This document shows positions 7,784-14,807 of a stretch of 64,000 nucleotides of DNA, piece after piece. Position numbers and translations under genes: made by a program. Each line of letters begins with the position of its first letter. The first letter of the stretch is position 1. Source of the DNA: Glaciibacter superstes DSM 21135 (GTDB taxonomy: Bacteria > Actinomycetota > Actinomycetes > Actinomycetales > Microbacteriaceae); the NCBI RefSeq assembly GCF_000421145.1, contig NZ_ATWH01000009.1:124001-188000 (forward strand), in the 5' to 3' direction. The notes beneath the pieces are model-generated. The model was given only the letters and a program-made list of their open reading frames with translations, did not search any database and was not told where the DNA came from.

Positions 7784-10110
7784 GCTGCCTTCCCCTGCGC
7801 CTGGTGAGCGAATGCGTCTTCCTCGAGTCGCGCCGCGGTGAGCAGTTCCAGTCCGTCAGGCAGCCCGTCGTCGCCATAGCCGTGGTAGATCACGGCCCGC
7901 CAGTCCATCGACGGTTCCGGCGCGACAACCGCCGCCGTGGCCGTTGCCGTTGCCGTACGCGGCAGCTTCTCAACGTAGAGCCACTTGGTCAGTCCGAGCC
8001 AGACGTCGACCAGTGAGTTCCAGACGCCGATGTTCGCGAGGATCGCCGTGGTTGCCAGAAGCGCGTTGAACCCGGCGAACGCGGCGTTGCCCCAGTTCTG
8101 CGCCAGGATGTCGCGCCACAACGTGAGCGCGGAGAACGCGACGATGAGGTACGGAGCCACGACATAGAGCAACGGAGCCGCAGTGCGATTCTTCACCTTC
8201 GGGGTGCGCACGAAAGGGATCTTCTTACTGGTGATCGCCTGCTCGAGCGACTTCAGAACACCCGCCAGATTCACCGGAAGCAAGACCAGGTTGAACCCGT
8301 AGATACGGAAGATGTCGCTGAACCGGTAGCCACAGTAGCGCAGGTCGCTGCCCATGGCCAGGAAGTATGGGAGAGCAGCCAGCAGCACGACCGGACTCAG
8401 CAGCCGGCTGTCATACGGGTAGACCAGGAGGAAGATCAGTCCGAAGCTGGCCCACGCGATCGAGGTCATGTAGTTCACTCGAAGACACAGTTCGATGAGG
8501 CTGACCGGATGCCCGGCGCGCCCCCGTGCGCGAACCTGCCGCCACAGCTTCGGAAGGATCAGCAGGCCGCCATTGGCCCATCTGCGGCGCTGCACGATCA
8601 GCGAGCCGAAATCGGGCGGAGTGGCGCTGTAGCTCAGCCGTTCGGGGTAATTGACCAGCGTCCAGTCATGGGTACCGAGGTCGATGCTCGACTCGGTGTC
8701 TTCGATGACCGTACGGTCCTGAACGTAGCGACGCACCTCGAAACCGCCGACGGTCTCCACTTCGACGATGTCTTCGAGGGCACGCTTGCGAATGACCGCG
8801 TTCGCGCCCACCCAGAACGTCGCCCCGTAGTAGGACATGCCCTGGTGCAGGATGTGCTGAATGTCGGTGGTCGCACCGGCCAGCCGCTCGATGCGGGTCG
8901 GCGCCCCACGAAACGACGAGTACGGCGTCTGGGTGACAGCGACACGAGCGTTGGCGGGCTGTTCCAGGAAGTAGACCAGCCGCAGGCAGTAGTCGCGCAG
9001 CAGCAGCGAGTCCGCGTCGAGGGTGAGCAGGTATTCGGAGTCCGGCACGACGAAATCGGCGTACTCGGCTTCGGCGACCGGGCGCAGGATCGTTCCGTCC
9101 GGTCCTTCCTCACGGCGGAAACGGCGACCCATGAGGCCGATGTAGGCGTTGAGGTTCATCGCCTTGTTGGCGTCATGCGACAGTGAGGCGAACTGCTTGC
9201 GTTCGAAGGTATCGAGCTCTGCCGAGAAGGTCCAGACGAGGCGGCGGTGCAGCTCCAGCATCCGCTGCGGTGACGGTGAAGCATTGTCGTTGGCCGCAGC
9301 ATCCAGGGCGACAGCCGTGACGGTCAGTTCCGCGGCGAGACCGCCGAGAACCTGCTCGCAGAAGAACGTGTCGACGTGGTCGGTCACGTTCTCGGCGGCA
9401 GCCATCGTGAGCAGCCAGCGCGCTGCCCAGCGATAGTTCGCCGCGAGTTCGAGCACGGCCTCCTGGCTCACGTCAGGCTTCTCTGCCAGTTCGAGCTCGC
9501 AGAGCGTCAATTCGTCCCTGAACCGGGTGCGGGGCTCCGCGAGTGCGTCGGCGATTCCCTGGGCGATGCCGCGGGACTGGGCGAGACGCGCGGCGACGGC
9601 CGGGTCGGTGGGATGCGGCGGGTCGTCCAGGAGCAGCACCACCCGAAGGTCGGGATATTCCTGCAACGCCGCCGACCACAACGTGGCCCGCACGACAGCA
9701 GGCTCCTCGCTGTACGACGGCACCAGCACCGTCATCGAACCCGTGTGTTTCGCGAAGTGACTGTCGAGTTCGGCACGTGGCACCCGCACATGGTCGCGGA
9801 AGCGCTGCAGCGCTCCTTGCCTGGCCACCAGGTACATGAGCGCGGAGAAGGTGAGGAAGGTCACAACGATCACGTACGAGATGGCCTCAGTGGTGAACCG
9901 GAAGCTCTCGGTTCCGTTGTTCAGGAACTGTCGCATGATCGTGTAGATCAGGTAGCCGAGCCACGAGGCGATGGTGGCGACGATAGCGAGCCGCCCCCAG
10001 GTGATCTTGGAGTCGCTGGGCCGCTCGTGGACGGTGGGGAGCGGCTGAGTGGTTCGTTCAGCACCCCATTGGCGCTTCCTGGCAGGCGAAGTTACGGGCT
10101 TCGAAGGCAT
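7780..10110 (-). CDS. processive family 2 glycosyltransferase (polysaccharide synthase-like)
   Basis: 776 residues. Two N-terminal membrane segments (about 41-60 and 76-97) precede a GT2 core with LLLDDPP (Asp162-Asp163), DAD (365-367), ED (470-471) and QRRRW (507-511), the full set expected of processive inverting synthases such as cellulose, chitin and hyaluronan synthases. Several membrane segments follow (about 530-720). About 200 residues separate DD from DAD, roughly 100 more than usual, suggesting an inserted helical region at 170-310. No PilZ domain is visible. It is the first gene of a two-gene unit with the GH18-like gene. The sugar used cannot be told from sequence. The start is ATG 10110 with GAGG 7 bp upstream. 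The 168-bp gap to the next gene contains only a short GGGAC/GTCCC dyad near 10140. Confidence 0.87.
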   Translation of the reverse strand: MPSKPVTSPARKRQWGAERTTQPLPTVHERPSDSKITWGRLAIVATIASWLGYLIYTIMRQFLNNGTESFRFTTEAISYVIVVTFLTFSALMYLVARQGALQRFRDHVRVPRAELDSHFAKHTGSMTVLVPSYSEEPAVVRATLWSAALQEYPDLRVVLLLDDPPHPTDPAVAARLAQSRGIAQGIADALAEPRTRFRDELTLCELELAEKPDVSQEAVLELAANYRWAARWLLTMAAAENVTDHVDTFFCEQVLGGLAAELTVTAVALDAAANDNASPSPQRMLELHRRLVWTFSAELDTFERKQFASLSHDANKAMNLNAYIGLMGRRFRREEGPDGTILRPVAEAEYADFVVPDSEYLLTLDADSLLLRDYCLRLVYFLEQPANARVAVTQTPYSSFRGAPTRIERLAGATTDIQHILHQGMSYYGATFWVGANAVIRKRALEDIVEVETVGGFEVRRYVQDRTVIEDTESSIDLGTHDWTLVNYPERLSYSATPPDFGSLIVQRRRWANGGLLILPKLWRQVRARGRAGHPVSLIELCLRVNYMTSIAWASFGLIFLLVYPYDSRLLSPVVLLAALPYFLAMGSDLRYCGYRFSDIFRIYGFNLVLLPVNLAGVLKSLEQAITSKKIPFVRTPKVKNRTAAPLLYVVAPYLIVAFSALTLWRDILAQNWGNAAFAGFNALLATTAILANIGVWNSLVDVWLGLTKWLYVEKLPRTATATATAAVVAPEPSMDWRAVIYHGYGDDGLPDGLELLTAARLEEDAFAHQAQGKAA

Positions 10111-10278
10111 CGGGCATCCTCAGATCGGTACGCATGATCGGGACTCGTCGTCCCATACACAGGTTCGCGTGCTCTCCGCAACGTTCGACCTTAGTAGGCA
10201 CAGGCGCACCCAAGGATTTGCTCAAGATTGCCGCCGCGGTCGATCGCCTGTATGCGATGACGCGTGGCGAAAGCGGCG

Positions 10279-10731
10279 CTAGGAGCGGGGCCGGACGCGC
10301 TCGTAGATCTCGAGGAAGCGCTCCACCGGAACTGACGCAACCGTGCGGCGCACGATGTCGAGGTCGACGTCGTCGAGTTTCTTGAACCGCAGGCAGCTCT
10401 TGCCCATATTGAGCGTGCGCCCGGTGGCCGCCCACTCTGCACGGAAGGCGGCATCCGCTTCTGGATCGCTGTAGAGCCCGGTCAGGTACAGCGAGTTGTA
10501 GTTCTTCTGCGCGGCAAGGCCGACGTAGGCCAGCGGCTGCTTGTTGTAGGTGTTCGGGTACGTCTCGAGCGGAATCACCCAGCCGGGCATTCCCCAGCCC
10601 ATGACGAGTTCGTATCCCTCCGGCACGGATTCGCAGAGCGCGTCGAAGACCGGACGGACGACGGCGCGCTTCTCCGGTGTGAGGCCGCCGAAGTAGCTCT
10701 CAACGTCGGCGGGTATCGGCTGCGTGGTCAT
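10279..10731 (-). CDS. DUF1801/YdhG-like protein
   Basis: 150 residues from ATG 10731. A longer frame reaching 10797 exists, but its extra residues overlap the neighbouring gene and do not look like protein. The sequence contains YELVMGWGMPGWVIPLE and YNSLYLTGLY, resembling the DUF1801 fold found in many bacteria. C-terminal CLRFKKLDDVDLDIVRRTV fits the same family. The biochemical role of the family is unknown; some relatives are implicated in iron or metal handling. It lies 28 bp downstream of a small membrane-protein gene on the same strand and may be cotranscribed with it. Confidence 0.7.
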   Translation of the reverse strand: MTTQPIPADVESYFGGLTPEKRAVVRPVFDALCESVPEGYELVMGWGMPGWVIPLETYPNTYNKQPLAYVGLAAQKNYNSLYLTGLYSDPEADAAFRAEWAATGRTLNMGKSCLRFKKLDDVDLDIVRRTVASVPVERFLEIYERVRPRS

Positions 10732-10759
10732 GGGTCCATGGTAATCAACGGGCCGCGCA

Positions 10760-11179
10760 TCAGGCAGCAGCGATGCCCGCCATGACCAGCCCGACACCAG
10801 CCGTGACCAGCCCCGCGGTCAGCGAGACGACGCCGATCCAGAGCAGCCAGATCGCCCGGCCGGGCTTCTGCGGGTCGCGGCCGAGCACCGAGAGGAAGAA
10901 CCCGGCCGGCATCAGTATTGCGGCGATCGGAACACCGGTGCGCGCGAGCCACTCCCAGCCGCCGGCCAGCGGCGCCTGGTCGATCAGCGCCAGGATCACG
11001 AGGCTCAGCACCAGAAGAACCGCGGCATGTGCGTGGCCGGCGCGGTAGAAGTTCTTCTGAAGCGTGTTGGCGGTCACCTTGCCCCCCACCACTTTGGTGA
11101 GAAAGTACCCGCCAGACTCGACGGTGACGAGTGCCAGCAGGAGGATTCCAGCAAGGGTGAGGGTCGCGGCAGAGAGCAT
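10760..11179 (-). CDS. four-helix integral membrane protein of unknown function
   Basis: 139 residues, almost entirely hydrophobic, with four predicted helices at about 4-24, 50-69, 80-101 and 110-136. A conserved-looking HAHAAVLLVLSLV segment opens helix 2. I do not recognise a named family. The gene is divergent from a MerR regulator and its promoter carries that regulator's likely operators, so it is probably the regulated target. The ATG at 11179 is preceded by AAAGGA, a good ribosome-binding site. A role in stress or drug response would be a guess. Confidence 0.72.
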   Translation of the reverse strand: MLSAATLTLAGILLLALVTVESGGYFLTKVVGGKVTANTLQKNFYRAGHAHAAVLLVLSLVILALIDQAPLAGGWEWLARTGVPIAAILMPAGFFLSVLGRDPQKPGRAIWLLWIGVVSLTAGLVTAGVGLVMAGIAAA

Positions 11180-11256
11180 GGCGGTTCCTTTCAGGGTGAC
11201 GGATGCCGCGGCATCCGTTCTTCTTCGATTCGCACGGTACTAGATAGTTGCAGGAT

Positions 11257-11298
11257 TAGATAGTTGCAGTATCTAATACTAGATACCTGTACTATCTA
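11257..11298. promoter_or_regulatory. two 19-bp dyads and promoter between membrane gene and MerR gene
   Basis: TAGATA-N7-TATCTA occurs at 11257-11275 and again at 11280-11298, and between them GTATCTA/TAGATAC forms a third, overlapping dyad (11269-11286). Two more TAGATA-type half-sites lie at 11241-11262. A minus-strand promoter fits well: -35 TTGCAT (complement of 11299-11304), a 17-bp spacer and -10 TAGTAT (complement of 11276-11281). Dyads across the spacer and -10 are typical of MerR-family control. I infer autoregulation of both divergent genes. Confidence 0.6.
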
Positions 11299-11302
11299 AT
11301 GC

Positions 11303-11356
11303 AAGACACAACCGAGATTTAAGACACAACCGAGATTTAAGACACAACCGAGATTG
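11303..11356 (+). repeat. 18-bp tandem repeat, three units, in the MerR leader
   Basis: AAGACACAACCGAGATTT is repeated at 11303-11320, 11321-11338 and 11339-11356; the last base of the third unit is G. The array lies between the MerR dyads and the MerR start codon, so it would be in the 5' untranslated region or spacer. Its third copy runs into the GAGGTGAAG ribosome-binding site. Confidence 0.95.
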
Positions 11357-11367
11357 AGGTGAAGAGA

Positions 11368-12042
11368 ATGCAGATTTCGCACTTGGCAACCGAATCTGGC
11401 GTCGGCATTGCCACCATCAAGTTCTATCTGCGCGAGGGACTCCTCCAGCAGGGCGATGCGGTCAGCGCTACGCGTGCCGACTACGGCCAGGCGCATCTCG
11501 ACCGTCTTCGGTTGATCAAGGCGCTCACCGGTGCGGCCGGACTGCCGGTGCAAAGGGCCGGGGAGGTTCTCGCGATCATCGATCACCCCGATGGGTCGCT
11601 CTTTGAGATGCTCGGCCGCGCCGTGGCAGCGTTGCCGCCGTATGCCGATGCCGAGATCGCCGCTGACGGTGCTGCGGCAGATGATGCTGGCGCGCCGCGC
11701 GACTACCCCCGTGCCAGGGCCGCACTCGCCGAGCTCGGCCAGCTCTACGACCCGCGCTACGCCGCGGTTGCGCAACTCGACCAGGCCCTCGCTGCTGCCG
11801 AGTCGGTGGGGATGCCGGCCTCTTCGGAGCGTCTCGCAGCCTACGGAGTGCATCTGAAGGCGATGGCCGAGATCGACCTCGCGTCGGTCACCGAGGCCGA
11901 GCCGGCGGCATCCGTCGAATATGCGGTGCTCGGCACCGCACTCTACGACCCGGTGATCCTCGCACTGCGGAGGCTGGCGCACCAGGACCTCGCCGCCCGC
12001 CGGCTCGGCGTCGACCAGGCCGCGATCGACTCACGGCAATAG
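11368..12042 (+). CDS. MerR-family transcriptional regulator
   Basis: 224 residues from ATG 11368, chosen over the in-frame GTG at 11359 because GAGGTGAAG then serves as the ribosome-binding site. The N-terminal winged helix reads ISHLATESGVGIATIKFYLREGLL, a classic MerR DNA-binding domain. The remainder is alanine-rich and helical (about 75-224), with no cysteine cluster for metal sensing, so the effector is unknown. The gene is divergent from the small membrane-protein gene, with dyads of MerR type in between. These proteins usually twist an over-long promoter spacer to activate transcription. Confidence 0.86.
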   Translation: MQISHLATESGVGIATIKFYLREGLLQQGDAVSATRADYGQAHLDRLRLIKALTGAAGLPVQRAGEVLAIIDHPDGSLFEMLGRAVAALPPYADAEIAADGAAADDAGAPRDYPRARAALAELGQLYDPRYAAVAQLDQALAAAESVGMPASSERLAAYGVHLKAMAEIDLASVTEAEPAASVEYAVLGTALYDPVILALRRLAHQDLAARRLGVDQAAIDSRQ

Positions 12043-12089
12043 TTCGCGATCGGCCAGTTCGCGATCGGCCGCCCAGGCCCGCGTAGGAT
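12041..12089 (+). promoter_or_regulatory. direct repeat and promoter of the response-regulator gene
   Basis: AGTTCGCGATCGGCC occurs twice in tandem (12041-12055 and 12056-12070), starting within the MerR stop codon. A -10-like TAGGAT lies at 12084-12089, only 9 bp before the ATG at 12099. No ribosome-binding site precedes that ATG, so the transcript is probably leaderless, which is common in actinobacteria. Confidence 0.45.
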
Positions 12090-12098
12090 ACTGATCAG

Positions 12099-12971
12099 AT
12101 GGAAACTCAGGGGGACGACCGCCGCATCGCGGTGATCATCGAAGATGACGCCGACATCCGTCATCTGCTGGAAACCGTGCTGACGCAGGCCGGATTCGAG
12201 GCGATCGCGACGGCCAACGGCGCCGACGGCGTCGAGGCGGTGCGCACCCGCTCGCCCCTGGTCGTGACCCTCGACGTCAGCATGCCGGGTATGGACGGAT
12301 TCGAGACGGCCAAGCGCATTCGCGCGTTCAGCTCGGCCTACATCGTGATGCTCACCGCCCGCAACGAGGAGATCGACACCCTGCAGGGGCTCGAGGCCGG
12401 CGCCGACGATTACATCACCAAGCCGTTCCGCCCGCGTGAACTGCGGGCGCGCATCGAGGCGATGCTGCGTCGTCCGCGTCAGACGGCGACGGATGCCGGT
12501 TCGCCGGCCTCCGGGTCTGCCTCCGCCGCTACGACGGCCGGCACAGCGACAACAGACCAGGCCATCACCGCTAACGACGCCGCTGCCAGCGGCGCGATTG
12601 CCGGCACCGGCGCCCGCCCAGATGGTGACTGGCTGGAGCACAACGGCCTGCGTGTGAACCCCGACATGCGACTGGCGCTGCTCGGCAGAGACGGAGCCGA
12701 ACACGAGCTTGAGCTCACCCGCACCGAGTTCGACCTGCTCGCAGCCCTTGTGGCGTCGAGACGCCGCGTGCGCAGCAAGAGCGACCTGGCCCTGCTGTTG
12801 CGCGGTGAGAGCTATGTCACCGACCACTATGTGAGCGACGCAGACAAGCGCGCCGTCGAGGTGCACATGGGAAACCTGCGTCGCAAGCTCGGTGACAGCA
12901 TCACGTCGCCGCGCTGGCTGGAGACCGTGCGCGGTGTCGGCTACCGGCTGGCCGCGCCAAGCGAGCGCTGA
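12099..12971 (+). CDS. OmpR/PhoB-type response regulator with long linker
   Basis: 290 residues. The receiver domain spans about 9-125, with acidic pair Glu15-Asp16, phospho-acceptor Asp59 (VVTLDVSMPGMDGF), Thr86 and Lys108 (ITKPF). A linker of about 50 residues rich in Ala, Thr and Ser follows (126-180). The winged-helix output domain (about 185-287) contains LELTRTEFDLLAALV and VEVHMGNLRRKLGD. It is longer than the usual 225-240 residues because of the linker. The start lacks a ribosome-binding site and sits close behind a -10 box (leaderless). The likely partner is the histidine kinase encoded at 14804-16444, but the two are not in one operon. Confidence 0.9.
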   Translation: METQGDDRRIAVIIEDDADIRHLLETVLTQAGFEAIATANGADGVEAVRTRSPLVVTLDVSMPGMDGFETAKRIRAFSSAYIVMLTARNEEIDTLQGLEAGADDYITKPFRPRELRARIEAMLRRPRQTATDAGSPASGSASAATTAGTATTDQAITANDAAASGAIAGTGARPDGDWLEHNGLRVNPDMRLALLGRDGAEHELELTRTEFDLLAALVASRRRVRSKSDLALLLRGESYVTDHYVSDADKRAVEVHMGNLRRKLGDSITSPRWLETVRGVGYRLAAPSER

Positions 12972-12996
12972 GCTCCCACCGCTGACCGCGCCGCCG

Positions 12997-13347
12997 TTAA
13001 GACTCCAGGAAGCTGTTCAGCCAGGCGCAGGTGCGCTCACCGACGATGATCAGCTGCGGAAGCCGCTCGCGGCATCCGTTCACGTCGCCATCGGCGAGCA
13101 GGGCGAGCATCACCGTCGCTGCCGCCTCCAGCCGAACCGCGCCCAGAATGCCGCAGCTCGATCGGATACTGAGCAGCGCGATGTGGGCTCCGCCTGCATC
13201 CGGCGCGGCGAGCACCTGTGCCAGCCTCCGGGATCGGGTATCCCAGAGGTCGACAAAGTCCGCGACGAATCGACGTTGTGCGCCCCGGTCTCCGCCGAGC
13301 TGCGTCAGCAGCAGACGAAGGGCGCCGGGTTGGACGACGTCGTTCAC
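12997..13347 (-). CDS. Hpt-like domain protein lacking the phospho-histidine
   Basis: 116 residues if GTG 13347 is the start. A longer frame reaches 13596, but the added residues are repetitive and unlike protein. LLLTQLGGDRGAQRRFVADFVDLWDTRSRRL resembles helices 1 and 2 of a histidine phosphotransfer (Hpt) domain, but in shorter pieces: LTQLGGD, FVADFVDLW. The central helix reads LSIRSSCGILGA. Aligned with the usual AHTLKGSSANLGA, the histidine position is Leu59 and the lysine is Arg62. It thus has the Hpt fold signature without the residue that carries phosphate. It may bind a receiver domain or a kinase without phosphotransfer. It lies in a signalling cluster, facing the response regulator tail to tail. 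Confidence 0.55.
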   Translation of the reverse strand: MNDVVQPGALRLLLTQLGGDRGAQRRFVADFVDLWDTRSRRLAQVLAAPDAGGAHIALLSIRSSCGILGAVRLEAAATVMLALLADGDVNGCRERLPQLIIVGERTCAWLNSFLES

Positions 13348-13544
13348 ACCGCGCGGCCTGGGCGTGTGTGAGCTGGGCGGGTGTGAGTGCGGTGTGCCTG
13401 AGTGCGGTGTATGCGACAGCCGGCAGAGGCGCCCCCGATTCGGGTAGCGGGAGCGCACTCTGCTTCGACCATCTTCAGTGCCAGGTCGGTCTCGCCGCGT
13501 CGAGGGGACGCGGGGTGACTTCGTACCGGGGACATGACGTTCAC
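13344..13544 (-). CDS. possible small protein overlapping the Hpt-like start
   Basis: 66 codons from GTG 13544, which is preceded by GGGGGAG. The stop overlaps the proposed GTG of the Hpt-like gene as GTGA. This junction and ribosome-binding site argue for translation, but the C-terminal half (repeated His-Arg-Thr and His-Thr-Arg-Pro) comes from an imperfect DNA repeat and the composition is not protein-like. I recognise no domain. The remaining stretch to 13646 has no clear gene or known RNA element. Confidence 0.22.
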   Translation of the reverse strand: MNVMSPVRSHPASPRRGETDLALKMVEAECAPATRIGGASAGCRIHRTQAHRTHTRPAHTRPGRAV

Positions 13545-13646
13545 TGTGCTCCCCCAAGCTCAGGTTTCCAGCCGCCACGGCGCAGGAGATCCTCAAGTGT
13601 CGCTCAGGAATTGCGCAGCTACCCGGTCCCGCGCTGAATCGGCACG

Positions 13647-14807
13647 TCAGGCGGGCAATTCCCGGGTGGCGATGTCGTTGCCACCGCTGACCTTGACGGC
13701 CTCGATGGCCGAGCCGACGGCATCCGTCAACAGCACCAGGTCATGCCCGTTATCGTCAGTGTCGGCGGTGCCGAAGCTCGCGGTCAGGCGAATCTGCTGG
13801 CCGGCCGGCAACGGTTCGTCGACCAGGGCGGTCTGGATGCGCTCGGCGATCGCACGGCCGTCGGCAACGGATGCCGCTGGCGCCAGAATCAGGAAGCGCC
13901 CAGAACCTGGGTGTCCGATCACGGCCATCGGGGGCACGGCTCGTCGCAGCGTGGCGGCGAATCCCGCGATCGCAGCGTCACCGGACTCGCGCCCGAAGGC
14001 GGTGTTCAGTTCGGGAAGCCGGTCGATGTCAGCACCGACCAGCGCGAGCCGGAGTCCGGAGCGCGCTGCGCGATCGACGTGGTCGGCGGCAGCCTGGCGG
14101 AACGCGGCGGCTGAGAGCACGCCGGCCGCCGAGTTGATTCCGACGGCAAGGTCGCCGACGGCATTGCCGCCGGTGCGCTCAGCCCGCAGAACGGAGACCG
14201 ACACGGTCGCGATGACGACGAACGCCATGTTCACAACCGACGTGGTGCCGGTGCCGAAGTACGTCTCGAACACGTGTGTCTCCGGCCCCCCGGCCAGGAA
14301 GACGACGGCTCGCACGGCCATATAGAGTGCGACTCCCCAGAGTACCAGGGCGAGCATGCGGCCGCTGAGGTTGCGGCGCAGGCGGGCGCGGAGGGCTTCG
14401 AGACCGCCGAGCGTGCCGACGATAGTGATTCCGACCCACACGGAGACGGCGCCGGCCCACTCGCCGATCGGAACCTGCACCAGCGAGACGACGAGCACGA
14501 CGCCGGCAATGATCAGCACCAGCTCGAACCCCGAACGGCGCCCGTTGTAGAGCCGGGCACCCGACCAGAGCGACCCCACGACCAGGATCATGGCCACATT
14601 GCCGACGGTGATGCCCCACCACGCGTCTGTGACGCCCGCATTGGTTCCGTAGCCGACCGCGGCGATGATGCCGGCGATGAACGCGAGGCTCCAGACGCGA
14701 CCTGGCGGGTCGTTTCGATTGAACGACGTGTTCAGAATGAACAGCAGCCCGCACAGCACGGCCACCAGGCTGGTGACGAACATGAGGGTCAGTGTGTCCA
14801 GCGTCAT
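13647..14807 (-). CDS. seven-helix membrane protein with degenerate GGDEF domain
   Basis: 386 residues. About six or seven membrane helices lie between residues 4 and 206. The C-terminal 180 residues follow the diguanylate cyclase fold: LRLALVGADIDRLPELNTAFGRE, in which D(I/L)DxFKxxND would normally stand, then IGHPGSGRFLIL, where the active-site GGDEF is replaced by GSGRF (301-305), and finally LTASFGTA, the usual 'S(I/F)G' strand. Catalysis is therefore unlikely; a GTP- or ligand-sensing role, or interaction with another GGDEF protein, is inferred. Its start overlaps the stop of the histidine kinase gene by 4 bp, so it is translated with the kinase. The start is ATG 14807. Confidence 0.78.
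   Translation of the reverse strand: MTLDTLTLMFVTSLVAVLCGLLFILNTSFNRNDPPGRVWSLAFIAGIIAAVGYGTNAGVTDAWWGITVGNVAMILVVGSLWSGARLYNGRRSGFELVLIIAGVVLVVSLVQVPIGEWAGAVSVWVGITIVGTLGGLEALRARLRRNLSGRMLALVLWGVALYMAVRAVVFLAGGPETHVFETYFGTGTTSVVNMAFVVIATVSVSVLRAERTGGNAVGDLAVGINSAAGVLSAAAFRQAAADHVDRAARSGLRLALVGADIDRLPELNTAFGRESGDAAIAGFAATLRRAVPPMAVIGHPGSGRFLILAPAASVADGRAIAERIQTALVDEPLPAGQQIRLTASFGTADTDDNGHDLVLLTDAVGSAIEAVKVSGGNDIATRELPA

Noticed and set aside
13545-13646. c-di-GMP (GEMM) riboswitch near the degenerate GGDEF gene
   Set aside because: No match to the conserved core; the stretch lies downstream of the GGDEF-like gene rather than before it.
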